The notes beneath the pieces were generated by a model that saw only the letters and a list, made by a program, of their open reading frames with translations, was not told the origin of the DNA and did no database searches. This document shows, piece by piece, positions 50,584 through 60,333 of a stretch of DNA of 64,000 nucleotides. Positions within the stretch are counted from its first letter, which is position 1; every line of letters begins with the position of its first letter. The stretch comes from an uncultured Granulosicoccaceae bacterium (GTDB lineage: Bacteria; Pseudomonadota; Gammaproteobacteria; Granulosicoccales; Granulosicoccaceae): contig CALGKA010000013.1 of the NCBI GenBank assembly GCA_937927895.1, forward strand, positions 1-64,000, in the 5' to 3' direction. The position numbers and the translations under genes are program-made.

Positions 50584-51975
50584 TTACTTCTGAACACCCA
50601 ACTTGTTAAGAGTATCCATGGTTAAACCACCTGTTGGTAGACCACGAGCTCGCTGGAAACGCTCAACAGCAACCATAGTCTGACGACCAAGCACACCATC
50701 GACAGGACCAGGGTTGAAGCCTGCTGATGCTAGTGAGCTCTGAACATCCTGGATCATGTTTGTGCTCATGTTTGTTTCACACAATACAGAAGCCCACTCT
50801 AGACGCTCACCAGAAACTTTAACTCGACGAGTTACAGTATCAGTTACAGCAGGAATCGCTGAACGCATTTCTTTAGCATCTTCAACTAGACGACGAACTT
50901 TCTTAGTCTCGTACTTAGCAGGAATCTCTACACGCTTAACAGATGCAGGAGTCTTAACTACTTTACGTGAAACGCTAGCCATCTTCGCTGGAGTTTCTTT
51001 AAGGCAGATAGTGTTACCAGTTAGCTTACCAAAGTTACCGTTTGCACCTTTTGGCTGCCATGTGTGAGAACCACCAGACTGCATTGCACGCTTAGTCACT
51101 TCTTTGTACTTAGCAGGAATTGCAACGCGAGTTTCAGAAGCATCAGAAACTAGCTTACGAACACGGATAGTGTCGTAGCGTGCTGGTTCTTCCATTACTT
51201 TTGTAGAAGCAGGTGCTTTTAATATACGCTTGCTTAGCGTTTTATATACTGCTGGAATTTCAACAAGACACATGATGTCACCGGTGCTGTGGTCGATTTT
51301 TTCAACCGCGCCACGACCTGGCTTCCATACAGTTTTTGCATCTTCAACTTTTACACGCTCTTGTCTAGTTTCAAATACTGCAGGAACTTCAACAAGCTTA
51401 CGTGAAGCAGGAGCAACCATTACACGCTGCTCAACCCACTCATATTTAGCAGGGGTCAATCTGATATCTTCAGAAGCTTCAGAAACAAGAACACGCTCTG
51501 TAACTGTGCTGTACGTTGGAGCTGCAAAGTGTTCATTGAAGCACTGACCGGGGCGCGCGCTGTCAACGTTTGCGCCACTTGCGCGAGCCATAGCCACTAG
51601 TGCTGAGTCTGCACCAACAGAGCTGTTTGGTGAACCCATTACCCACGAGGTAGATGCAGGAGACACTTCATAAGTTTCGCTGTCAGTGCCAAAAGTTGCA
51701 GGAATAACTCGAAGTTCAGTTCCAGCTTCACTTACAAGAACGCGTTCTTCAACAGTCTCGTATTTTGCAGGAATGATCTTTACAGCTTCACTTGCTTCTT
51801 TAACAATGATGGTTGAGCTTTCAGTACGGTATTGGGCAGGGATTACGACTTTAGCGTAACACTCACCTGGCTTTGCATTTGGAAGAACATTAGTCATGTC
51901 ATCCATGGCAATACCGACACTTGCGGTGCTAGCAAAGGCACCTAAAACAGCTAGCTTTAATAAGTTTGTTTTCAT
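50584..51975 (-). CDS. Exported 12-repeat protein with C-terminal peptidoglycan-binding domain
   Basis: 463 residues. Signal peptide about 1-23. Residues 36-394 hold 12 repeats of about 22-24 residues built on a P-A-x-Y/F-x-T...R-V-x-V...A-S pattern (IPAKYETVEERVLVSEA, APTYSTVTERVLVSEAS, EIPAKYETKKVRRLVEDA). They group as four modules of three; each module begins with Cys (39, 145, 236, 324) and ends with Trp (111, 217, 306, 394), 70-72 residues apart. A fifth Cys (399) precedes a PG_binding_1 domain (about 405-460: LASAGFNPGPVDGVLGRQT). It probably sits in the periplasm or on the wall; function unknown. Own terminator, long upstream region, so monocistronic. Confidence 0.85.
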   Translation of the reverse strand: MKTNLLKLAVLGAFASTASVGIAMDDMTNVLPNAKPGECYAKVVIPAQYRTESSTIIVKEASEAVKIIPAKYETVEERVLVSEAGTELRVIPATFGTDSETYEVSPASTSWVMGSPNSSVGADSALVAMARASGANVDSARPGQCFNEHFAAPTYSTVTERVLVSEASEDIRLTPAKYEWVEQRVMVAPASRKLVEVPAVFETRQERVKVEDAKTVWKPGRGAVEKIDHSTGDIMCLVEIPAVYKTLSKRILKAPASTKVMEEPARYDTIRVRKLVSDASETRVAIPAKYKEVTKRAMQSGGSHTWQPKGANGNFGKLTGNTICLKETPAKMASVSRKVVKTPASVKRVEIPAKYETKKVRRLVEDAKEMRSAIPAVTDTVTRRVKVSGERLEWASVLCETNMSTNMIQDVQSSLASAGFNPGPVDGVLGRQTMVAVERFQRARGLPTGGLTMDTLNKLGVQK

Positions 51976-52354
51976 TTATAGTATTCCGATTTTGTAAAAA
52001 TTCAACTGCCAGTATTATTCAAGTACATAAGTGAACATACTCGCGTTACAGTGTGTTACAGGTGTCTTGAGACTGCACCGGAACAACAAGTACGCACCGG
52101 TTACGCTTATTAGTGACCATCACTAAAAAATCTTGATACAAGAGTGCGTTTATTCCTGCAAGGCTACATTTGTTTTACCAAAAACAATCACTTACATGTG
52201 TTAAACAATGTATGCAATATAGTTAACACGCATAGGTGTTTGCATAATTTTGGTAATGACAAACAAATGACTTCTGCTTACAGCCCCAGGGCCCTTTGTT
52301 AATCGCTATAAAACAGGCAAGTTGCCCGCCAATAACAGGTCGATATGTATCCGT
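51976..52354. other. Divergent promoter region
   Basis: About 380 bases between the repeat-protein gene (minus) and the DUF4403 gene (plus). AT-rich, with GTTACAG repeats near 52043-52062 (GTTACAGTGTGTTACAGGTG, a direct repeat of GTTACAG spaced 10 bases apart) and no gene. It must carry both promoters. Confidence 0.4.
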
Positions 52355-53845
52355 ATGATTACTAGGATATCAAAGTTAACAAAGTTACTTTTACTAAGCA
52401 TAGGCGTGTTTGCATTGCTTGCATGGTTGTTACTAAAAAACTACTTCACCAGCGCACAACAGCTGTCTGTAAAACCGCCATTGCAGTATTCCAAGGTGGA
52501 ACTAAAAGCATTAGATAGCAGTATTGGCATGCATACCAAGCTGCCTTTCAGTTCAATTATCGCAGCCGCCGAACACGCAACCGTTAATGATCAAAGCGGC
52601 AAAGGCGAAAAACAAACATGTAAAAAAATCTTAGGCGCAAAGGTATGTGCAACTTTGCAATGGCAGTACACTATTAGTAGAGACGGAAAAGTAGAAGTTA
52701 ATGCCATTGATGAGCGCTTACAGCTCAGGCTACCCGTTAGTTTTTCGGGTGTAGCAAGTGTGGATGGTAACGGCGGGAAATTACTCGGCCTTCGAAATAA
52801 AGATATTACCGGTAAGCTCACGCTTGTGGCAGATCTAGACTTTACTATCGCACCTAACTGGTGCCCGAAACTCGAAAGCGACCTGAGCTACGTTTGGGTC
52901 TCAGATCCCAAAATACGGCTTGTAGGCAATATACGTATTAACTTACGCAAGTCTGTTGATAAAGCCCTGCAACGTAAATTAAAAGATTTACAGTCTACAT
53001 TTTCGGAATTGATTGATTGCGATGAATTCCGCCAGTCTGTGGCTGAACAGTGGCATGTGCATACCCTGGATGTGCCAATCAATAAAAACAGCACCAGCCA
53101 ATTACACATCACGCCGCTCAATGCCTCGATATCAGAGATAGGAATCGAGAGTGATCATGTGGGTATTGCATTTGAGCTAGGTGCAACCATCAAGCTACAC
53201 GATGACACTCATCAAGCAGTACCAGTAACTGCTCTACCGGATTTACGCCCTTCTGTGGGAAGCCCGGGCTCAGTGGAATTCAGTTTGTTATTAGAAATAC
53301 CTTATCAACAACTCACTGACACTATAACGCCCAAAGTGGTTGGCAAAACCTACTCATCAAAAGACGCATCAAATGTCATTGCTATTAACTCAATCGAACT
53401 CTACCCCAGTGGGGAACTACTGACCATTGATGTCGGCTTCTCAGCAAATATATTCAGATATTTTGAAACTCAGGGCAATATTTACATTACTGCAAAGCCT
53501 ATCGCAGACCCTCACAGCAACACACTGCGTTTAACGGAGCTGGCCTTCACGCGCAGTATGGATAGTAAAGTTATGTCAGCACTTACCACGGTGTTGCGAC
53601 AGAAACTGTTAGCGGCTCTAGTCGATGCCTTGGTTATTGATCTTGGCCCCTCCCTGCGAAAAATCGAAGACTCTGTCGCGAAGTCACTTTCAGACCCTAC
53701 TAAAACCGCTGGAATCCCCGTTGATGTAGCACCGCCGGAAGTTCGGCTCATGGCACTCAACCCGCAGGCCGATGGGATCGCAGCAATCGTCCATTTGTCT
53801 ACCAAACTAAATGCCACTATTGCGGAAGATGTACTCATTCGTTAA
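52355..53845 (+). CDS. DUF4403 family protein
   Basis: About 496 residues from ATG 52355 (MITRISKLTKLLLLSIGVFA); an in-frame TTG 11 codons upstream is less likely. One N-terminal membrane anchor (about 9-28), then a long periplasmic region that fits DUF4403: NWCPKLESDLSYVWVSDPKI, EQWHVHTLDVPINKN and repeated long beta-strands suggestive of a lipid-carrier-like (tubular) fold. Function is not known to me. It ends 68 bases before uvrD on the same strand. Confidence 0.78.
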   Translation: MITRISKLTKLLLLSIGVFALLAWLLLKNYFTSAQQLSVKPPLQYSKVELKALDSSIGMHTKLPFSSIIAAAEHATVNDQSGKGEKQTCKKILGAKVCATLQWQYTISRDGKVEVNAIDERLQLRLPVSFSGVASVDGNGGKLLGLRNKDITGKLTLVADLDFTIAPNWCPKLESDLSYVWVSDPKIRLVGNIRINLRKSVDKALQRKLKDLQSTFSELIDCDEFRQSVAEQWHVHTLDVPINKNSTSQLHITPLNASISEIGIESDHVGIAFELGATIKLHDDTHQAVPVTALPDLRPSVGSPGSVEFSLLLEIPYQQLTDTITPKVVGKTYSSKDASNVIAINSIELYPSGELLTIDVGFSANIFRYFETQGNIYITAKPIADPHSNTLRLTELAFTRSMDSKVMSALTTVLRQKLLAALVDALVIDLGPSLRKIEDSVAKSLSDPTKTAGIPVDVAPPEVRLMALNPQADGIAAIVHLSTKLNATIAEDVLIR

Positions 53846-53913
53846 CAACTACTATCAGCATCCGATCCATATATAGGGCATCGGACCACTACAGCATCTG
53901 ATAAAATGAGCGG

Positions 53914-56094
53914 ATGGATGTCTCTCATATACTTGATTCGCTAAATACCGAACAGCGCGAAGCCGTTTCCGCTGAGCCCGGCCCGTTACTCATTCAAGCC
54001 GGTGCCGGCAGTGGCAAGACTCGTGTGCTCACGCACCGAATTGCCTGGCTTAACCAGGTTGAACAAGTATCACCGTTCGCTATTTTGGCAGTGACCTTCA
54101 CCAACAAGGCAGCCGGCGAAATGCGTGCTCGAGTAGAGGAGCTACTAGGTACCTCTATTGGGCCCATGTGGGTCGGCACCTTCCACGGCTTGTCACACCG
54201 GTTTCTACGAATGCATTGGAAAGAAGCCAAGCTGCCGCAAACCTTCCAAATTCTGGACTCAGAAGATCAGCGCCGGCTGGTACAACGCTCGATTCGGAGT
54301 CTAGATCTTGATGAAGCCCAGTGGCCACCACGCAATGCCATGTGGTACATCAACAATAAAAAAGACGAAGGTCTGCGCCCGCAGCACATTCGCGACGATG
54401 ACGACCCAACCGAACAACAAATGATACGCATCTACGAGGCGTATGAAACTGCCTGCCAGTTAGCCGGTGCAGTTGATTTTGCAGAGCTATTATTGCGCGC
54501 CCTCGAAACCCTGCGCGACAACGAAGAACTACTAACGCACTACCAAACCCGATTCCAACACCTGTTAGTAGATGAGTTCCAAGACACCAACTCTATACAA
54601 TACGCCTGGCTACGCTTGTTAGCGGGTGAAAAAGGTAATGTCTTTGCAGTCGGTGATGACGACCAGTCGATCTATGGCTGGCGTGGTGCAAAAGTTGAGA
54701 ACATTCTCAATTTTGAGCACGACTTCCCTGGCACTAAAGTCATTAGGCTCGAGCGCAACTACCGCTCTACTTCCACTATTCTAAATGCTGCCAATGCACT
54801 AATAGAAAACAACGAAGATCGACTTGGAAAAAATCTCTGGACCGACATTGGCGACGGTGACCCGATTACTTTTTACAGTGCCCATAACGAAGGCGATGAA
54901 GCGCGATTTATTATCGAACGCATTTTAGAACACGTACAAGTCGGTGGCGCACGAGCAGAGACTGCGATTCTTTATCGCTCTAACGCTCAGTCACGCGCGA
55001 TTGAAGAAGAACTCATCCGAAGTGGCGTGCCGTACCGCGTCTATGGCGGCCTGCGCTTTTTTGAACGCATGGAAATTAAAGATGCTCTAGCCTACTTGCG
55101 TTTGATCAGCCTATCAGATGATGATGTCTCGTTTGAAAGAGTGGTCAACCAACCAACAAGAGGCATCGGTGAAAAAACACTGTCGCAAATTCGCGTTGTC
55201 GCAAAAGATGCCAACGTCTCTATGTGGCACGCTTGTGCAGAGATCCTTACCGCCAACGCATTAAAAGGCCGCGCCTCAACCGCAGTCAGCGGCTTCATGA
55301 GCCTGATAATGAAGCTGCGCAAAGAAACAGAGGGTATGTCGCTGGACAAAATGATCAATCATGTTGTCGAGCACAGTGGCCTGCTGGCGCACTATAAAAA
55401 AGACCGCACGGAAAAAGGCGAAGCACGAGTAGAAAACTTACAGGAACTTATCGGCGCTGCGATAGACCCGCCACCAATCCCTGAAGATATGCCTGACATG
55501 ACCGTGTTAGATGCTTTTCTTGCCAATGCCGCCCTTGAAGCCGGTGAGCAACAGGGTGACGAATGGGAAGACTGCGTGCAATTAATGACCATGCATTCGG
55601 CCAAGGGTTTAGAATTTCCGATGGTTTTTATCACCGGTATGGAACAAGGCCTGTTCCCAAGTAAAAGATCCATTGAGGAATCTGGCAAAATAGATGAAGA
55701 GCGACGCCTTTGTTATGTTGGAGTTACGCGCGCAATGAAAAAGCTGTACTTAAGTATGGCAGAACATAGAAGACTCTACGGCCGCGATCACTTTAATATC
55801 GCCTCAAAATTTATTTCAGAAATTCCTTCTGAGCTGATACAAGAAATTAGACCACGCATGCATGTCACGCGGCCAATGGCAGCTCCCGCAGCACAAAGAC
55901 CGAAAATTCGTGAAGATAACAACACCGGCTTATCCGTTGGTCAACGCGTTAAGCACAGTAAGTTTGGTGAAGGCGTTGTAACCGACTATGAGGGGCAAGG
56001 CGCACATGCAAGGGTGTACGTAAACTTTGAAGAGGCAGGCAGCAAGTGGTTAGTAATGGCTTATGCAAACCTTGAAGTGATGAATGTTGCCTAA
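53914..56094 (+). CDS. uvrD: DNA helicase II (UvrD)
   Basis: 726 residues (E. coli 720). All SF1A motifs are visible: Walker A QAGAGSGKTRVLTHRI (29-36), TFTNKAAGEM, DEFQDTN, FAVGDDDQSIYGWRGA, LERNYRS, LMTMHSAKGLEFPMVFITGM and YVGVTRAMKKLYLS. The C-terminal GQRVKHSKFGEGVVTDYEG is the Tudor-like RNA polymerase-interacting domain of UvrD. It unwinds DNA in nucleotide excision and mismatch repair. The ATG at 53914 gives the expected N-terminus. Confidence 0.95.
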   Translation: MDVSHILDSLNTEQREAVSAEPGPLLIQAGAGSGKTRVLTHRIAWLNQVEQVSPFAILAVTFTNKAAGEMRARVEELLGTSIGPMWVGTFHGLSHRFLRMHWKEAKLPQTFQILDSEDQRRLVQRSIRSLDLDEAQWPPRNAMWYINNKKDEGLRPQHIRDDDDPTEQQMIRIYEAYETACQLAGAVDFAELLLRALETLRDNEELLTHYQTRFQHLLVDEFQDTNSIQYAWLRLLAGEKGNVFAVGDDDQSIYGWRGAKVENILNFEHDFPGTKVIRLERNYRSTSTILNAANALIENNEDRLGKNLWTDIGDGDPITFYSAHNEGDEARFIIERILEHVQVGGARAETAILYRSNAQSRAIEEELIRSGVPYRVYGGLRFFERMEIKDALAYLRLISLSDDDVSFERVVNQPTRGIGEKTLSQIRVVAKDANVSMWHACAEILTANALKGRASTAVSGFMSLIMKLRKETEGMSLDKMINHVVEHSGLLAHYKKDRTEKGEARVENLQELIGAAIDPPPIPEDMPDMTVLDAFLANAALEAGEQQGDEWEDCVQLMTMHSAKGLEFPMVFITGMEQGLFPSKRSIEESGKIDEERRLCYVGVTRAMKKLYLSMAEHRRLYGRDHFNIASKFISEIPSELIQEIRPRMHVTRPMAAPAAQRPKIREDNNTGLSVGQRVKHSKFGEGVVTDYEGQGAHARVYVNFEEAGSKWLVMAYANLEVMNVA

Positions 56095-56288
56095 ACGTTT
56101 GCAAGGTTCTAACGCTGCTTTTCTTTTTTGCGTAGTGCCCTAATTACAAGTTTTCCTTGGGCCACTCCGCGTCTGGCGCTGTCTCTATCATTTAACAGTA
56201 GTTACTTTCATTGGATTAATTGATCAACCATTTTTTTTCAAGCAACTCCTGCCTTGTGATCTCGATGCTACTCAAACAGTTGAGTGGC

Positions 56289-56760
56289 CTATAGATCAAG
56301 GATTAGTGGCTTATCTGATTGTGCGGGAACTGCACAGCATATCAGCACCTCGCCGTCTTCAGTTTCTATTTTAGGAGCTGTTTTGTACCCCATTTCACCA
56401 GACAAAACCCGCACCGCACAGCTGCCACACGCACCTCTGCGGCAGCCATAGTTCGGTGTCAGCCCATGGGCTTCAGCAAATTCCAGCAGCGTGCCATCAT
56501 CTGTTGTCCAGGCTTGTTATAACTTAGCCTTGTCAAAACTGACTTCTGCTTCATCTACCGTCTCAAATCCCGGTGCCGTGTTGTTGGAATCTTTTGTTTC
56601 AATACCAGTCAGTGATGCAGGACCAAAACTTTCAGCATAAATATTTTCATCCTTTACACCCAGTTCAATAAGTAGTTCGTAAACTGCTTGCATAAAAGGC
56701 GGCGGACCAAAGAGATAGCAATCGTATTCAGCGAGCGCCGAGCGCCTGGGCTTGAGCTGA
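56289..56760 (-). pseudogene. Remnant of a flavodoxin-reductase/ferredoxin fusion oxidoreductase
   Basis: Two adjoining pieces in the same frame. The first (56768 down to 56517) encodes YDCYLFGPPPFMQAVYELL and ENIYAESFGPASL, the end of an FNR-type NAD-binding domain. An in-frame TAA at 56517-56519 then interrupts it, and the second piece continues QAWTTDDGTLLEFAEAHG, NYGCRRGACGSCAVRVLSG and VLICCAVP, a plant-type 2Fe-2S domain with its CX4CX2C cluster motif and distal Cys, ending at 56289. The FAD-binding half is missing. This is a truncated, stop-interrupted gene of the flavohaemoprotein-like reductase/ferredoxin class. Confidence 0.8.
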
Positions 56761-56886
56761 AGGCACACTGGTAAGACTACTTGCAGATTGGTCTATGCGC
56801 TCCGGGGGTGTTTATATTGTCAGCCCGCCAAGTCGGCTACGTGCCATTGCCGTGCAAGCATTTTTGGAAATGGCACAGCGAAAATA
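56758..56886 (+). pseudogene. C-terminal remnant of a LysR-type transcriptional regulator
   Basis: 42 codons on the plus strand, ending at TAA 56884-56886, read EGTLVRLLADWSMRSGGVYI then VSPPSRLRAIAVQAFLEMAQ. This is the classic C-terminus of LysR regulators (EGxLVxLLxDW...GVYxxxPPSRxxxAxVxAF). A TGA stands in frame just before (56752-56754), so the rest of the gene is gone. It abuts the opposite-strand oxidoreductase remnant, marking an old deletion junction near 56755. Confidence 0.75.
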
Positions 56887-56994
56887 ACAATCATAAAGTG
56901 ATCGTTGCCGGATCACACTAAGCGTACAACTAATACTGTAATTTTTCACAGCTCATAATGTTACCAAGCCTACGGCTCATAATGCATCTGTGCC

Positions 56995-57516
56995 TTACGG
57001 CTCAAGCGTAACCTCAAATGTCACCTGATCACGCAGTGCTTTCGATTGTATATCCATTGCAAGTGTCCAGTTACCATGCATACTAAACAACAAGCCTTTG
57101 ATTAAATATTTACCGCTACCCTGATACTGACTCACCTGTGGCTGCGTGGGTAAACCATGGCCATGCATTGGCATACCGCCACTTATAGCTATCCGCGCCG
57201 GGCTAACATGTTGCCCGTCTTTAGTGGTTACGTTGAGCTCCCACTCCAGGAATTCATTAATTTCGATCGAGTCGGTAGTTTGTGCATCGAGCGTTACGTT
57301 AAACAGCCCATTTCGTGAGGTCTGTTTCCAAACCGTAGTTTGATCCGTCACTTTCGAATCTGACGCTATTGAGGCAGCACCATCAGGGTTTGATTGGCTG
57401 TCTTCAGCTTGTAGTGGTAGCGAAAGCATGAGCCCTAACACCAGGGCCATGCCAACATTCGAACAATAATGTAGGCCTCTTAGGCCTGCTGATTGTCGCT
57501 TTAAGGTAGTAATCAT
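56995..57516 (-). CDS. Exported YtkA/FixH-like protein
   Basis: 173 residues from ATG 57516 (MITTLKRQSAGL). A signal peptide ends near LPLQAED (about 39), followed by a Ser/Asp-rich linker and an immunoglobulin-like domain with WELNVTTKDGQHVSPARIAI, GGMPMHGHGLPTQPQV and GKYLIKGLLFSMHGNW. The GMPMHGHG motif is the hallmark of YtkA-like domains, whose Met/His residues suggest metal binding, often near copper or cytochrome genes. No such partner is adjacent here. Function unknown. Confidence 0.78.
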   Translation of the reverse strand: MITTLKRQSAGLRGLHYCSNVGMALVLGLMLSLPLQAEDSQSNPDGAASIASDSKVTDQTTVWKQTSRNGLFNVTLDAQTTDSIEINEFLEWELNVTTKDGQHVSPARIAISGGMPMHGHGLPTQPQVSQYQGSGKYLIKGLLFSMHGNWTLAMDIQSKALRDQVTFEVTLEP

Positions 57517-57642
57517 ACTGCAATCTGGATAATTCAAATAATGATCCACAGTAGCAATTTTTTGCCCAAGGAAGGCGCTGTACTACTAGATTGTATAAAC
57601 CTACCTAAGGAATTCCTTCTCCAGGGTTTGAATAATTGCGCT

Positions 57643-57942
57643 CTAGGCGCTTTGCCCTTCTTCTTCGTATACTTCTTCCAAATCGTGTACATTTTCTGCG
57701 AATTGGTCTGACGTATCGGTAACGGTAACGTCGTTACCTGTTCTTTCAACTTCAGCAGCCTGCCAGCCTTTATCACTACGAGTTTGAATGAATTCTACTT
57801 CTTCGTCTTCATTCAATGACTTATAGCCTTCACCCATAATCGAGCGATAGTGTACAAATACATCTTCGTTGTCTTCGTTCAGGATAAAACCATAACCTTT
57901 GGCGTTATCGAACCATTTTACTTTGCCTACTAATTTTGCCAC
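57643..57942 (-). CDS. Cold shock domain protein with acidic C-terminal tail
   Basis: 99 residues. Residues 1-68 are a cold shock domain (KGYGFI and DVFVHY motifs) very like the protein at 37563. A tail of about 30 residues follows (from [19 protein letters not shown] on), with about a third Asp/Glu and ending [14 protein letters not shown]. The tail is not part of the usual Csp fold and may contact a partner or weaken RNA binding. GTG start at 57942 with AAGG ahead. Confidence 0.9.
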   Translation of the reverse strand: MAKLVGKVKWFDNAKGYGFILNEDNEDVFVHYRSIMGEGYKSLNEDEEVEFIQTRSDKGWQAAEVERTGNDVTVTDTSDQFAENVHDLEEVYEEEGQSA

Positions 57943-58277
57943 CTTAAATAACCTTTTTAATTTCTAAATTTCTATGCCTTGTAGGGCTACTGACACTACT
58001 AAATTTATAAGTAAACTTCTTACTGCCTAAAACTGCGAAACACAACTTAACATAGTCAAATTTCCCTGCCAATCCAGCTCTGACCATATAACTGCCAGAC
58101 AGTTCAAACTGTGACACAGTGACCCCCTAGAAAGAATGCGTACATCTATCCCCTCTTGGCACTAAACTTCCATTTGATGGTCTCAACTTATCAATTGCCC
58201 GCTGTTTTCAGCCCTCACAGATGGACCTACTTACATGGCCACAATTTCACTACAGCATTGGAAAATCAGTGACTTAG
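57943..58277. other. Spacer upstream of the second cold shock gene
   Basis: About 335 bases with no gene. It probably includes the long 5' leader usual for cold shock mRNAs on the minus strand, plus the promoter for the DUF4159 gene. I cannot fix a promoter box. Confidence 0.4.
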
Positions 58278-59231
58278 ATGCAGGTATTGGTGGTGGATAA
58301 ATTACTGAATATTCTTCACACGATGCGATTTGATCACTGGCTGCACAGAAAGCTGCTTATCGCTAAGCGGCACAACAAACTGAGGGTACTTATTCAGGCG
58401 TCAATTTGCGTTTGCCTGAGTGCTGGCTGGCAAAACACCTTTGCTCAACAAGGTATCTGCGTCGCACCACAACGACCACAGTGCCCACAGCAGGTTGCAA
58501 GGGTGCCCCAACATGAATTCACTTTTTCGCGCCTGATCTTCGCAGACAATCCAGTGGCTGTTCACGAGCTGGGGGACTACGTTGGCTTCCCCCATTGGCA
58601 AGCTGACTGCTCAGACTCTGATCCGCACTTTATATCGGCACTCAAGCGGATGACCAGAATCGACACTAACAAGCAATCACAAAGCATTGCCGTTATGGAT
58701 GAGTCACTGTTCGACTATCCCGCGCTGTACATGGTTGAAGCGGGATTCGCCTCTTTTACCGCACCTGAAGCACAACGTCTGCAAGAGTATTTATTGCGCG
58801 GTGGATTTCTATTAGTTGACGACTTCCACGGTAGCTACCAGTGGAGTAAATTTCTTGAGTGGATGGGCAAGATATTCCCCGACCGCGAGATCGTAGATCT
58901 ACCCAAGAGCCACGAGATCTTCCATGTCCATTTTGATATCGACAAATTCGTACAGATTCCAGGTCTACGCGCGTTGTGTCTAAACAACGGTGCCACGTGG
59001 GAGCGCCCAATGAGTAAAGCCGGTGGCGTCATCGAGAGCAATAGCTCACGCCAGCAACCTGCCTGGCGGGCGATTCTTGACGACGAAGGCCGGGTCATGG
59101 TGATGATCAATTGGAACGTAGACTTAGGCGATGCCTGGGAGCATGCTGATATGGAAGAATACGCTTCAGCCTATACCTCTACGGCATATCGCCTTGGTGT
59201 GAACTACATGATCTACAGCTTAACGCACTAA
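58278..59231 (+). CDS. DUF4159 domain protein
   Basis: 317 residues from ATG 58278, or 302 from ATG 58323; neither has a strong ribosome site. A hydrophobic segment (LRVLIQASICVCLSAGWQNT, about 35-54) is a possible signal peptide ending in TFAQQ. The rest is DUF4159: FTFSRLIFADNP, LYMVEAGFASFTAPEAQRLQ, YLLRGGFLLVDDFHGSYQW, and HEIFHVHFDIDKFVQIPGL. This fold is related to glutamine amidotransferase-like domains of surface or gliding-type proteins; here it is free-standing. Function unknown. Confidence 0.75.
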   Translation: MQVLVVDKLLNILHTMRFDHWLHRKLLIAKRHNKLRVLIQASICVCLSAGWQNTFAQQGICVAPQRPQCPQQVARVPQHEFTFSRLIFADNPVAVHELGDYVGFPHWQADCSDSDPHFISALKRMTRIDTNKQSQSIAVMDESLFDYPALYMVEAGFASFTAPEAQRLQEYLLRGGFLLVDDFHGSYQWSKFLEWMGKIFPDREIVDLPKSHEIFHVHFDIDKFVQIPGLRALCLNNGATWERPMSKAGGVIESNSSRQQPAWRAILDDEGRVMVMINWNVDLGDAWEHADMEEYASAYTSTAYRLGVNYMIYSLTH

Positions 59232-59255
59232 ACTGCAGTGACATCCGATCGGTGC

Positions 59256-60212
59256 CTATTCACGTGTACGTTTTTCCTGCTTACTTAACAGCAGTACTTT
59301 GGCATCTTCACCCATGTGCGGCTCGCCTCTTTGGCGCGCCAATCGCATTTGCTTTTCACGCTCTAAAAATCGCTCTTTCTGCTCTGCCGTGATCTCATCC
59401 CAACACTGATGGCACTGAGCGCCGGCAATGTATTTATCACTTAGTTTATCGGCTTCAGTGATAGGCCTTCTACAACCGTGGCATTGATCGTATGTGCCAG
59501 GTTCTAAGCGATGATTGACCGTAACGCGATCATCAAACACAAAACACTCGCCATGCCAGAGAGTTTTACTTTCAGGAACTTCCTCCAGGTATTTTAAAAT
59601 ACCGCCCTTTAGATGATAAACCTCTTCAAAACCCATCTGACGCAGATAGGCAGTCGATTTTTCACAACGTATGCCGCCGGTGCAAAACATCGCGACCTTA
59701 GAATGCTTTTGTTTATTTAAATTATTTTTTGCATACTCAGGGAAATCGCGAAACGATTTAGTATTCGGGTTTAGTGCACCTTCAAACGACCCTACTTCAC
59801 ATTCGTAATCGTTGCGCGTGTCTATTAGCAATACCTCTGGATCAGAAATAAGCTTATTCCAGTCACTTGGCTCGACGTAGGTGCCAGCGGCTTGTTGCGG
59901 GTCAATATTCTCAACCCCCATAGTGACAATTTCTTTTTTAAGCTTTACTCGCGAGCGTTTAAAAGGCAATTTCTCACTGAGAGATTCTTTACAATCGAGG
60001 CCTGAAAACTCCGGTACAGCACGTAGCCAGGTTAAAACCTCGTCAATACCTGCGCGCGAACCGGCAATCGTGCCATTGATGCCCTCCGTTGCCAGCAACA
60101 AGGTACCGCGAACTTTATTCGACAGCATCACTTCAAGCAGTGGCTCTCGCAAAGATTGATAATGATCGAGACGAACAAATTTGTATAACGCACAAACAAC
60201 AATAGTCTGCAT
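59256..60212 (-). CDS. trhO: tRNA uridine(34) hydroxylase, rhodanese family (TrhO/YceA)
   Basis: 318 residues from ATG 60212 ([20 protein letters not shown]), preceded by GGAGAATCC; an open frame 28 codons longer is ignored. An N-terminal acylphosphatase-like domain (about 1-95), the rhodanese domain with the catalytic Cys loop [17 protein letters not shown] (about 190), and a C-terminal cysteine-rich segment ([16 protein letters not shown]) are as in TrhO. It makes 5-hydroxyuridine at tRNA position 34. Divergent from argE. Confidence 0.93.
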   Translation of the reverse strand: MQTIVVCALYKFVRLDHYQSLREPLLEVMLSNKVRGTLLLATEGINGTIAGSRAGIDEVLTWLRAVPEFSGLDCKESLSEKLPFKRSRVKLKKEIVTMGVENIDPQQAAGTYVEPSDWNKLISDPEVLLIDTRNDYECEVGSFEGALNPNTKSFRDFPEYAKNNLNKQKHSKVAMFCTGGIRCEKSTAYLRQMGFEEVYHLKGGILKYLEEVPESKTLWHGECFVFDDRVTVNHRLEPGTYDQCHGCRRPITEADKLSDKYIAGAQCHQCWDEITAEQKERFLEREKQMRLARQRGEPHMGEDAKVLLLSKQEKRTRE

Positions 60213-60333
60213 TGATGGATTCTCCTTCAGCTTGCCGGAACGTAAATCCGGTGCAATAAGATGCATATTGTATAAACTGTGGTCTGCAGTTTCCACCTAT
60301 TAGCCTGGCAATAACCAAAGAGTAGATACGCCC

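Noticed and set aside
56319-56522. Plus-strand open frame with CGNC start
   Set aside because: It is the complement of the ferredoxin remnant, whose CX4CX2C motif on the minus strand is far more convincing.
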